NCBI GenBank assembly: GCA_021397835.1
Contig: JAJFZO010000575.1
Coordinates: forward strand, 1,307,001-1,371,000
DNA from: Moringa oleifera
Lineage: Eukaryota > Streptophyta > Magnoliopsida > Brassicales > Moringaceae
Direction of reading: 5' to 3'
Length of the DNA: 64,000 nt
Part shown: positions 42,174-54,130 of the stretch, piece after piece
Position numbering within the stretch: the stretch's first letter is position 1
Layout of the letters: each line of letters opens with the position of its first letter
Position numbers and translations under genes: made by a program
Notes under the pieces: generated by a model
Seen by the model: only the letters and a program-made list of their open reading frames with translations
Databases searched by the model: none
Told to the model about the DNA's origin: nothing

Positions 42174-44334
42174 TCATTCTACCTCAGCCATGTTTTCCTC
42201 AGGAAGATAATATGATCCTGTACAATTGGCATCATGCCCACCCTCATACCGCAGAACCCTAAGTTTCCCTTCCTGCATTTGAAAAAAAAAAAAAAAACAG
42301 TTTTCAAACATCAAGACTGAATAAGTAAAATTGATCTGCCAAGTGCATGGAGCACAGACCTTAGTTCCATAAACAAGACCTCCTCCAGCGAAAGGATGAA
42401 AGCAAGCAACATTAACCTCATCATCTGCACTAGGAAGCACTCTTACAAGCTCCATATCTGAAACTCTGTAAACCTGATGATGACAAAATCAGACTTATTC
42501 CTTGATGTCAAGGATGCACATCCAATACTAGGAAGGAAACATTCTACAACATTTCTGTTCTATCAATAATTTTTCTTTTGATCAAACTTTGTAGTTCAAA
42601 AAATTCATAAGAAATTACCTCTTGATATCTATCAACCTGCTCAAAACAAAGAAGCATGGGTAAGTGGTACCTATCTTCACTCTGGGACGTAGTGACATGG
42701 GAGACTGCATTTAGAAGGAATCTGCAGGATTGGGAGATTGTACTGGTAAGGCAGTTTTTAGAGCCCATCTACAGGTTTAAACCAGATTTGAGCATTGACA
42801 ATATGGCTTTTCGAAGAGGGGATAAAGTAGAAAAATTTTCGGTCAAGTCTCTTTTCAAGACGGTTGCTGCTGACCAAGGAGGAGAGGTGACAGATCAAAT
42901 ACCCTGAAAATTAATTCAGAGTGTTGGAGCAGCCTCGAAAGTGGCATTTTTTTATATGGGAGGCTACTTGGGTAAACCTCTAACTCTTGACAATGTGAAA
43001 AAACGGGGACTAACTTTCAAATAGGTGTTCCTTATGTAAAGAGCAAGCAGAATCTGTTAAATCATATTTTGGTTTAGTGTAGATGGACTAGAGAAATTTG
43101 GGAGAGTGTGTTGGCTTTGTTGGGACAAACCTGGGTGATGTCACGGTCAGCGGCAGCATGATTGAGGGCTTGGGGAGATATAAGGACTGCTGGTCTTAGA
43201 GAAAAAGCTACTGCATCAATCTCGCTTCTCATTTTTTGGCTAGTGCAGGAGCGAGAGAAATAGGAGGTTTTTTGAAGGGATGGAAATATCTCTTAGTGTG
43301 ATAAGAAGTCGATGGATTCATATAATGAAATTATGGGTAATGGGGATTCTTTTGTAAATGAGAAGGATATTGCAGAGTTTATCGACGTTCTCACAAGTAG
43401 ATAGGATCTAACTTACTTTATGTACATGAATAGCACCCCCTTGATGTATGGAAAGTTAAATTTTGTTTCTGATTAAAAAAAAAAGAAATTACCTCTTGAA
43501 CAGATGAATAACAAAAGCACATTCCAATTTGTCAAACAATTGGGACAAACACCATAACAAAGTCACCTTAAGTGTGTTACCCAAATTTATTATAAGTTAA
43601 TTACTTGGGTATCATGATGCATGCTATCTAACTTTTGCTTTATGAATCTTGCTATAGCATGTAGAGAGACAAAAGTCAAATTTATTTAGCCAGGTCAAAA
43701 TATGTTTACTGAGTTTGGGTTTTTGACTATTAGATGTTTGTTTAAACTTGTTATATATGATTTATGCTTCTTAAAATTGTTACCATTTTTATTATTACAA
43801 AAATGATCTGCATATCTGACAGCACTGAATTACCTGATGCAATTAGTTTTTTTTTTTTCTTTTCTCCAAATAACCGAACAGATTTAACCTAATATTCAGA
43901 ACTGGGTCTAGGCTAAGTTAAAAAAAAATGGGTTCAAGTACAAAATTCAGCAGGGAACCTGCCGTCATGGCTGAGTATAATACAGATATAGGTAATCTTG
44001 AAATCACTCAGAACTTCAGTATGCAGTACAGGTAACACAGACATTCTAAAGGCCAATATAAAATAAATTCATCTTAATTACTTCATTTCCTTCCAGCAAA
44101 TTGTGTCAAATAGGCTTAATTGGAAATAATGTAACGTGAATGAGATACCATCCTTAACATTGCCATTTCAAAATTTTCATTCCCATCCTTCTGTTTGGAT
44201 AGAGAATAATGCCAACATGGGAGGGTATGAAAGTAGCAACCAAACTGCTTTTTCCCCCCTCCTCTTCATGAATGGTGGTAATTGACAATTCATAGCAATT
44301 AGTGACTATTTAATATCTACAGTTGCTAACAGAA

Positions 44335-44373
<39 letters not shown>

Positions 44374-47300
44374 ATAAAAGGGAAAGAGCCTTCAAAATAG
44401 AATTAGGAAAGTAAAGGGAAACATGGACAACAGAAATTTAACAGCAATAAGGAAAGAGAAACTTAATACTTCTCTTCTCGTACCTCTAGAACTGTATATA
44501 TAGATATAGGTGATGTTGTTTCCCGATCAATGACAATGCTTTTAAGAAGAGAACCATGACGCCGACCATATGCAAGTAATATGTGCTCGGAAGTGGGTGA
44601 GAACTGCAAGCACAACCGCAACCGCTCAGTTCGACCAGTAGGGATATAAAGCTTTTCCATAATACAAGATATTAATCACATATGACATGGGTGATTTTTG
44701 GCATATATATATAAATGAAGTTTGGTCATGTTAGTGCACTGAAATATCTACATGATATACATTTATAATATCATGTGTCAACTAGTCAGGGGATAATCAA
44801 TTTTTTTAATATACATACCTATCAACAAATACCATCATCTAAAATATCTAGCTTAATTTTAAAGGAAGCAGAGATGAATGGAAGGACAAGGGGCGACTGC
44901 AAAACAACAATGTACTTGGCCTAAATTTCAAAATTCCTAAAATCTACGCCAGAAAGATGCATATCGAGTTTCCCAGGTGCCAAAATCCAGCCAGTCAACA
45001 AGGCAAACTTCAAGGATGAGAAAATAAAATTTCACCGTCAAGGCATCTTCAAGGGATTTTGAAACTTACCTTGAACTTAAATAAGTCTATTTCCTGTAAC
45101 TACTTAAGCCAAATGCTCTTATATTAGGTGATTTATGTTAAAAAGCACCTTAAAAACACTTGAATACCAGCAACTATAGCACCTACATGAACTAATTGAA
45201 ATAGAATATTGAAACTTCATAACATGAACAAATACAAAAAGGAGATGCTTTGATTCAAGATAAACTAGCTTCCATCAAGAAAATATATTAGATATAGAAA
45301 TAGGAAGCTAAAACTGGCATTACAAAATTTTTTCGTTCTGTTCTCTTTTTCAGAAGTCAGTGATGATGAAAAGATGTAACAGGACAAATTACTCACCAGG
45401 TATGGTATTATCTATTAATGCAACTGACCTGAATTGAAGTCAAACAATGAGCAGCTCTTATTGCCCGCGATACAAGAACTGAACCAAAACTGTATTAATA
45501 AAATGCCCATAATATAGATAAGATACCACCCTTCATATGAAAGTACAGAGAAGAGTTGAGTGAATAAGAAGAACTCAAACTATTAATTAGGGATAGAACT
45601 TTACGTGGCCTCCTCCAGGGAATAAATGCGAAGCTCATACATGACTTGATGGGCTGAGATTGGGTGTCGAGTAGGGGATGTTGCAGCTCCAGGATCTTGC
45701 TGAATTACTGTTTGCAGTCCAGATTCAGCTTCTACATTAGGAAGCATGCAAGCAACACATGCAGCTAAAAATCTTCCACAGGGCGAAAAATGGGCACCCA
45801 TTTCACTGCAAGCAAAGTTGCAGACAACATACTATATAATGTTTAGCTTGGAATAGATTTGTGAAAGACAATAGCCAAGAATCCCACTGAGCCGAAATTA
45901 ATAAATCTAAAAAGAACGGTGATTCCACTATTACCCATGCATATACGTTTAATAAGAAAGTATATCACCCAATTAACAAGATCATATTTGAGCAAGAAGC
46001 TTGCTCCTAGCATGTGCTAAAGAATCAAACTATAAGCATCAGAACAGCTAAAAAGAAAGAGGAAAAGAAAAACAGAAGAAAACTTATACCTACAAAGGAC
46101 AGCATGTGGTATGGTTAAACGACATCTTTCAGCATTGAGCAGGTCACAAGGGTTTTTAATATCATGTGACCACACTCTAAGTTTCACAGCACAAGGCAAC
46201 TCTGCAGCAGCAGCTTGAGCAGCCAGGGAAGTAGAAAGTTCAGATTGGATTCTATTTATGATTGGCTGAGTATCAGTTCCATCATTTGGGGTATTAGTGG
46301 GAGCACGATTTTCCCCTAAACCCGATGAAGAGAAGCGGGCGTGTGAAATACTATCCCTTGAGCCAGATCTTCCAGAAGCACCAGATAAGCTTATGCCACC
46401 AGGAATTGCTAAAGAAGCTACTGCAGCCTCAAGATTAGTAGTAGATAGATGAGATGTTGAGGAAGCACCAATATAAGGAGCTGAAAGTTCACGACCACCA
46501 CCACTGGGAGGAATCATAGAGGGAACACCAGCCTGGCTTTGACCCATCAACCATCCTTGCAAAAAAGGCATCTCCCATGACGTTGGTTCTCTAAAGGGTA
46601 AAAACTGCTGAAGTTGCCCATATTCAGAGAAATCTGATCGAGTGGAAATATTCGTGGGCATCCCACTCAAATCACCACCACCAGCGTTCAGATTGGTAGA
46701 GCTACCTACCTGAATTCTTCCTACGGTCTGCATATTATCAGCATCCATAGCATCCACTACGGTGTGACCACTTCCACTCCCAGCCCTGAAAGCATCATTT
46801 ACAGAATTGTCCGCACCAGGAAACGAGCCAGAAGGAATCACTGGAAAAGTCTCCATGGCAGACACCGTACTATTTGGCTGTTCTGCTACACTTGCATATG
46901 TTTCAAACTGCTCCAAGGCAGAAGATTCCACTTGCTGGCCACTTGACCCATCAGGCCGACTAGCATACTGCAAATCTGTCCTTGAATCATCCATAGAAAA
47001 TGAAGGCATGAACAGGAAAGGTAAGGACATGAGAGGAAGCTCAGCAGCCGCATTAGCATGGTCACTAGATTGGACATTTGCAACAAAAACAGATGGGGGA
47101 GGATATTGCAAGTAACCAAGGGATGTTGCCCGTGTCATTGAGCAATCGAGAGAGTTAAGATCATTGACCTGCATATCAGGTCAATAATGTTATCTATATG
47201 GTAGTTCAAGTGAATAATTAATCAAAAGCCCATTGGATAGATCACCTCAGCAGTCAAGAGAAATGGGGCTCCATGAGGGTGGAAATGTACAGCTCTGAGC

Positions 47301-49695
47301 GAACGCCTTGTCTTTAATACAACGGTTGGTGAGGAAGCCTCCTCTCTCTTGTTGTAGTGCCATATGTACAACTGAAACACAATTTTGAAGGGAATTCTAT
47401 GTCATCCAGAATATCGATCCTTGTGATCCTGGTACAAACTAAATGTGCTCATATGGTTTCTTTAGTAGGAGGGGGAGGGCAGGGGCTACTGATGAAGCAG
47501 ATTCAAGCAGGGTAGAATTATTCTAGGAATTCGAAGAGATTCAATACCTTGTGACCTGATGCAACAGCAAGGATTTCCCCCTCGGCATGGAAAGCAATGG
47601 AGGCAATTGGCCGAACTATTGAAGAATAATCCACAAGTCAAATTCACCAAATATGGGTCATAACATAAGCTTTCATCATCCGAAAAAATGTACAACAAAA
47701 AAATTAAGCATAATAAGGACTAGGTATTACGGAAATCACGAGATCCAATGCACTCGGACGTTTTTGCATCCCATAAGCGAACTTCATGATCCAAGCTCCC
47801 ACTTGCAATGATATCGGGATGCAACGGGTGGAATCTAACCTGTAAAAGCTCCATTAACATTTTGTTGTGCAAGTGCAAACTTAATTATGCCATGCAATAA
47901 CCCCTCTAATAGTTCTGACCAAAAAAAAAAAAGGAAAAAAGCTCCTTTAATATTGCCTAGTAAACTGGCTGTGCTCAAACTTTTTCTGGGCTACACATTA
48001 GAGCATCTGTTCTAGCAAGCCCACCAAAGACTACCTTTGTCAGTCACCCTACCCTAAACCGGTGCTTAGTGGCTCCAACCAGAACCTGGGCGACCAAAGT
48101 GCTTATGATACAACTATGAAAGAGAGTTTGTTTCTGCTATTGTCATGATGAAATCATCTTGCCTATGCAAAACAATAGCAATGAGGTCTCTTTTCACCTC
48201 AGATTTTCATAACTTTCTCTTCGGGATGGCTTTCACTATTAACTAAACATCTCACACTAAAATACCTCAACAATAAACGAGCAAATCAACCATAACTTAC
48301 CACCCAAGGTGTCCTCCGATGACCACTCAGAACTTTTAAGCAGTTTCCGGTTTGGCAATCAATTATCTTTACAGTGTGGTCACCACTGCAAGGAGTGAAC
48401 ATCCAAGATCAAAAGGCCTAAACTAGAACCAGTAAGATAATTACCAGAGACAACTTACTGGGTTGAAGCAAGAGTTCTTCCATCAGGGCTAAAAGCTGCT
48501 GCAATAGTTGACCTTGGAGTAGGCACCAGCGGACAATACTTAGCAGATAAATGACACAAGGACTCTGCCTCAACCCTGTAAAAGAATAATAAAGTTGAGA
48601 TTTGAAGCAACATGAATCATCTGATTAACTAGATGGAGCATCAATCTCTCCGAACAGGATATCCTCCTCCTTGAAAGAAGGGATTGGAAAAAGAAAAGCA
48701 TAAGCACCATGAAATAAGACCACGTTTTGCATCTCTCAGTGGTTCGTTATTGGTCCAAGAGGAGGCACCAGCATTCCGTTTAGAAGTTTCTCCCCACCGT
48801 CTTTTTGGCACATACTTTGTTTTGGGTGAAATCTCTCTTAGAGCCAACAAATGAAGGACGTTTTTACCACTGGAAACATAGTAAAAATACTCATTCAGAG
48901 AGAGTATCATCAGACAGACATATCCTTAAAACCTTCAGTCCACAGACAGTGTTTGTCCCATTGAAAAAACCCAAGCATCCACACAGTATCTTCAGTTACA
49001 GCTTTTCACATGATCCAGTTTAGTTATTCTAGGATTTAGACCGAAAAAAAAAAAAAAAACCAACATAACAAAAGGTACAATGAATTCTGAAATGAAGAAG
49101 TCAGCATTGCAATTTCCTAGCCAGAGACTGGCCCGAGTTCATCAACAAATTCACTTCAGACCAAGTAAAAATGCAAGGTTAGCACTTAGCCCTGGAATTC
49201 TACAATCAAATAAAACCTAGAACCAAGCTTATGCAAAACATCAGTGCAATTACAGGAAAGATTCTATAAAAATCTATATAATCATCACAAGAATGCCCTT
49301 TTTAGCAGATCAGAACCGCAACAAAAAGTTCATGCGGAATGTGTCTGTGAAATAGCCTGAGTACAGGATTCCAGTGAAGACCAACAATTCAAATTGATTA
49401 ATGACCAAAATAAATAACCATCCCAGATTGTGAAATATAAGGTACACATTGGTTGCTGTTACATTGCGTGAATTAAAAGTTTCTAGATGCTTAATGTCAC
49501 ATTATATAGCGTGATGCAAATAAAGGAAAGCAAAAAAGAATTTGAAATACGATTCAGTGTTCCCTAACAGAAATTAAATTAAATTATTATGGCACGTAGA
49601 TTTACAAGGTAAATGAGTACTAGCCTGTGAATGTGATAATCGGCAGGTTGTGATCGGAGTAAGGCTTGATCGCGTGGCCAGGGGCGTGCCGTCAT
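42174..49695 (-). CDS. AMBRA1-like WD40 repeat protein
   Basis: Thirteen coding exons on the minus strand: 49625-49695, 48708-48869, 48459-48575, 48301-48385, 47731-47839, 47548-47615, 47246-47371, 46090-47168, 45605-45805, 45429-45489, 44484-44603, 42360-42473, 42174-42272; frames close to about 803 aa. An N-terminal KNVLHLLALREISPKTK motif precedes three WD40 repeats (AFSPDGRTLASTHGDHTVKI, VRFHPLHPDIIASGSLDHEV, IAFHAEGEILAVASG). A long Ser/Gly-rich middle is encoded by one 1.1-kb exon, and further beta-propeller repeats follow (GAHFSPCGRFLAAC, FSPTSEHILLAYGRRHG). This split propeller is the pattern of AMBRA1, a CUL4-DDB1 receptor and autophagy factor in animals; plant function is inferred. 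It resembles At5g43930/At1g04140. Exon 1 joins exon 2 in frame only through a GC donor. A LINE sits in the penultimate-but-one intron. Confidence 0.88.
42611..42625. repeat. Left target-site duplication of the AMBRA1-like intron LINE
   Basis: GAAATTACCTCTTGA, identical to 43485-43499. Confidence 0.9.
42626..43483 (+). mobile_element. 5'-truncated LINE in an AMBRA1-like intron (antisense to the gene)
   Basis: Flanked by a 15-bp duplication GAAATTACCTCTTGA (42611-42625 and 43485-43499) and ending in a short A tail. The plus-strand translation shows the LINE C-terminal region (TWETAFRRNLQDWE, SVKSLFKTVA). The 3' end carries GCACCCCCTTGATGT at 43433-43447. It lies between the exons at 44484-44603 and 42360-42473. 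Confidence 0.92.
43485..43499. repeat. Right target-site duplication of the AMBRA1-like intron LINE
   Basis: GAAATTACCTCTTGA after the A tail, identical to 42611-42625. Confidence 0.9.
44340..44368. repeat. AG microsatellite
   Basis: About 14 uninterrupted AG units in an AMBRA1-like intron. Confidence 0.9.
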
Positions 49696-50901
49696 GTCCA
49701 GAACCGAAATTCATAACAATGACGACAATTATTATAATAGGTAAGAGAGAGTTGACGCAATACGCATGAAACCCTAATTCTGTGCTTTGGATTTCGGAGG
49801 GCACTCTCTCTCTCTCTTATTCTCTTTCCCGATCTCGATCTCCATCTCCATCTTGATCTCGATGGAAAATAAGGGAAGGGATATTCTCTCTCTCTCTCTC
49901 TTCGTGTCTGCAATTTGGTACTTTGCGCCTTGCGCTGTCGATTTCGGGTTAGAGCATAGAGATGGCGACAAAACCTAAAAGGAGGGCGCGTAATTTCCCC
50001 GTTACCAAATTAAGTTTAGGGTTTGGGCTGGACGGGTTAAATCCAAGTAAAGGAGTATACAGCACACTATTACTTATCAGGATCACCTTTTTGGGGGACA
50101 TAAAAACTGCACCCTAAGTATCCTTTGCTTCACTCATTTAATTACAGAACCAAATCAGTTAAGTCTAACCTTTAGCTCCAACCTGAATTACACCTCATTA
50201 ATTTGATCCTTTATGGGTTCAAGATTAGCTAATATTTTATATGATAAAAATTAAAATACTTCATTATTATAATTACTTCTTCTTTGGCCTTTCACTAAAA
50301 AATACTAATTTTTATAATATTTCACCAGCTTGCATCCTCTCCAAGGTAATCAGCTCTTCTGCAACACAGCTTCCCTGCTCTATGCCTCTCTGCTGCCCTG
50401 GAACTCTCCTACATCCTCTTCCTTTCTTCAGTCTCTCCTTTGCCAACATTTACAGAGCTACCAAGAAGAGCCGAATGGACGAGATGAGGATCTCTGCCTC
50501 TCCAGGACGATAACTCTGGCTTTCCTCAATCAGAACTAGTTGAAAAGTACCATCCTTCAGACCATGGAAGAAGTCTAACATACCCTGGAACCATAAGGAG
50601 TTGCAGGAAAAAAGAACACTTGATTTCTTGTTAAAACACAATCTTTGCAAAGCTTCTAATCAGGGTTCACCAATGGCATTTCATACAATCTAATCCAGAC
50701 ACTTACAGTGTCGAAAAATTTCATAAGTTGACAGATAAAAGAAGGAAGAACTACAAGACAACAGGATTTACAGAGAGAACATATGCCAAAATTGGAAGGT
50801 GGAAAAACTAGGAACTGCTGTTTTTAATTGACCAAACAAATAACAAATGCACAAGGACAGAAACGATAAATACAGGGCTCCAAAATTGTTTCCCATGCTT
50901 T
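49696..50901. other. AMBRA1-like 5' flank and WDR26-like 3' flank
   Basis: Two CT-rich microsatellites (49803-49821 and 49887-49903) lie in the probable leader/promoter of the AMBRA1-like gene. 50.03-50.3 kb is AT-rich. 50.5-50.9 kb is probably the WDR26-like 3' UTR. No further gene is seen. Confidence 0.5.
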
Positions 50902-53900
50902 TCAAATGAGATTTTCAGGCTGGATTTTAATTGGTTGGCTCGGTCCCCATATATGGATTGTTTGATCATCACTTGCTGAAGCCAACATTTGAGGGTTCCT
51001 AGGATTCCAGCTTACGCAGTTCACAGTCATCGAATGGCCAGATAAAACCTCAATCGGCCTGGAGTTCCGTAGATTCCAGATGTAGACCTGTGCAGACAAA
51101 ATCATACAGGTCGGGGTTTCAACGTCTTCAACCAAACAATGAAAACAATGCACTATCAACAAGTTGCATATGATTTAGGAAAAGAAGCTTACCTGTGAAT
51201 TCTCACTACCGCTGGCAATAAATGCACTATTGAACCCACCAAAACAGGAACGTATCACATATTTGTTTTGCTTGTGGCCCATATATTTAAACGGCTTTTC
51301 CCATTGTCCAGCAACATCCCACAAATGGATTTCCTGACTGTTTAGGTTGACGATGAAATGCTTATTATTGCTGGAGACAGAAAGAGATGTTATTGGGTGC
51401 TCCTCCGTGATGACCCTTTCAGCATTTGTCCCTAAGTTTAATATCCGTATTTCTTTATCAGAGAACACACTAATAAGATTTTCCCCATCAGGTGTCACAG
51501 CTAAATCCAAAACCTTAGGTATCCTTGTGCCTCTCCATGCTTTTATCTCTTTCCCATCACAATCCCACATGACAATGCCTTTTTCAGGGTCAGAACTGCC
51601 ACAAACAAGTTGCTTTGAGTCGGGGAACCAAGCACATGAGCTAACAGTGAAGCCATTATCCCCAAATGTGTGCTTGCATGTACCTGTTTCCACATCCCAC
51701 AGCTTGAGAACTTCAAGATTTCCACATGTGAGCAATTTTGTATCATCAGGGCTCCATGCTACAAAGGATACAGGGTTTTGGTGGCTTTTGAGCGTGTGTT
51801 TCAAAGTCAGTTTACCATCCTCCACCAGCTAGCACAGGCATTACAAGACAGGGAAAACAATCCAAAAGGAAGGATAATTCATTAATTGAATACAAAGAAC
51901 TAAAGCGAACAAGTAGCTCCAATACCATCATATATTACTCTGCATGCAATGTTCCATGAAAAAGCAAACTGATCGACAATTTCTTAATGAAAATGAAGAA
52001 TATAAGAGCTGTTCCTTATTATTATTCTTCCAATCTCTAGATAAGTAACAATTGATATGACAAAACAACTAACATCCCCAAAGTTCACCAAACTTGCCTT
52101 GAATCTGCAATGTAGCTCAAGCATGTCATTTGCATTTACTGGTTGAAAATAATCTTAACAAAAACAACATTTAGATTCCTGCACTTACATGCCAAAAACA
52201 TGTTTCTCGCAATTGTCTAAAAGCTGCAGTGCATATTTCTCAGTTATGTATGTTTACACGTAAAAAATGGAATAGCAAAAGCCACATAAAGAAACTTGGT
52301 ATAGTGCTTATGATAGGCAGAGCCATAGAGTAAAATGTAGAATACCTCCCATATGATGGCCGTGCAGTCACTTGATGAAGAGGCTAAATACTCCCCATTA
52401 TTAGAAAATTGTACAAACCACACTTCATTTTTATGGCCTCTCAAAATCTGCAACAATAAGAGAAAAGGCAGGGCTTCTATTTGAAACATACACAATAGCA
52501 GAACGACATTTAAGCAATCTAGTTGTCATTTGCATCATGGTTTCAATTCATCAAAAAATAGGTGGATACACGCATTCATACAACCACTCCATAGTATTAT
52601 AAAGAAATAATGGGCATCAAGGCCTAGTGAGGAGGTAAACGAGAATGTGGAGAACATTCAGTTATACAGACCATTCTTTCTAAGCTATCCTGATGAAGAT
52701 ATTTGCTTTCTTAAACATCTAAAACATAGCAGAAAAAAAAGAAGTTATCAGATGATATCGACTAACTCATTGCTTTTCTTGATCTCTTTGCATTTGCATT
52801 AACTCTGCAATACCAAAACCATAATACAAATTGCTTCCTTACCATTCCTTTATTTTATCAAGGGTGACCATCAAAATATAAGATCATACCAGTCAACGAT
52901 TACATGATCTCATTGGGTCAGGGTGAAGGGAGCCAGCTACGGTGGTTGTCAACTTTTTGTGCTGTTGACTTATCTGGATTGCAAGGTAACCTCTTGATAT
53001 ATGATAAACAGGGTAGCACCTTGCACCTATCAATTAACGTGTGTGCTAGAGATTTTGCGTTCTCAATAACCAATAAAGATCTGAATGTTCAGCTTCATTT
53101 GACAGATGATTCCAGTGAGTCAGTGATACATTATATCTTTAAGCCACAGCAAATCTCATGGTCAAATAGCCTTGAAAGGTGTAGCAGTAACCAATGATTA
53201 ACTATAGCAGAAATGCTCTGTTCTATGCACCTTCCTAACTATGCATTTAGTCCAAATATTAGCAGATCTAGCTAATTAGATCTAAAACATTCAAAAAATA
53301 GTAATAATATAGATGGATGCGACCGATATGTCAACCAATTCAATCCACAAGAAAACTCCTTGTTACTGCCCTCAAATTTACACATGCAATGTTCTCCTTT
53401 TGTACTGGAAAATTAATACTCCTAAAAATTCAGGCTTTGATAAATCAAGCCAATATTATTTGAACAACACCAAGATGCACACCTGAACAGTTTGTGTGGG
53501 GATCTGATCTCTACCACAGCAATGATCCTCATAAAGTGAAACAGCACCCGATGAATTATGATACATACACGATTCAATCTGGCTTGTAATGGCAGTTGCA
53601 ACCAAATGTTCCAATCTTCTCTCGGGAAGCACAGTTGGGGGGGGAAGCAGTTTCTCTAACTCTGTGAACAAACTTCTTCGCAGATCAGCAATAACATTGT
53701 CCTCTACTTTACCCAATTCCATTTCCTTTGAGGAAACCAAACTAGAAGCAAGTTTGTGAAGCTTTTCCTTGCCCACTCGTAATGGAGGAACCTGTTTTCT
53801 GAGCACAGCCAATGCCAAAGAGTAATCTCCATGATTCAAATACTCAACTAAACACTGCTTGAATACAAGGTACAAAGCCCTAGCTCTTGTCTCATCCATT

Positions 53901-54130
53901 GAATCCATAATTGAATTAAGGGTACAGATGCAACCATCCCAGTTGCCATTGAGGACTTGTGATTCCAGCAACTCAAAATCTGCAGATTTGTATGCAATAC
54001 CAGACTCCATCTCCAAACAAGAAGCAGACTTTTTGTAGCCAAAAGAATACAAGCACTGAATTATCAATCTTACAAATTCATGCCTCTTAACAAGACCTTT
54101 CAAGCCAAGCATTTTTGGCGAATTCTCCAT
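50902..54130 (-). CDS. WDR26-like protein (LisH, CTLH, WD40)
   Basis: Four coding exons on the minus strand: 53483-54130, 52346-52447, 51193-51828, 50902-51087, all in phase 0; 523 aa. Exon 1 encodes LisH ([20 protein letters not shown]) then CTLH ([20 protein letters not shown]). Exons 2-4 encode the WD40 propeller: [60 protein letters not shown], and ending [20 protein letters not shown] and [13 protein letters not shown]. In yeast and animals this architecture (Gid7/WDR26) belongs to the GID/CTLH ubiquitin ligase; plant members bind RanBPM. It resembles Arabidopsis At5g43920 and At5g08560. Intron 1 is about 1 kb. The 5' leader may extend toward 54.8 kb. Confidence 0.92.

Noticed and set aside
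42544..42768. Possible extra AMBRA1-like exon ending at CAAGAG/GTAATT
   Set aside because: The neighbouring exons 44484-44603 and 42360-42473 already join in frame (YTVLE/VYRVSD); the frame here runs into LINE sequence.
52904..53197. 97-codon plus-strand open frame inside WDR26-like intron 1
   Set aside because: No recognisable domain and no clear splice partners or promoter; treated as chance.
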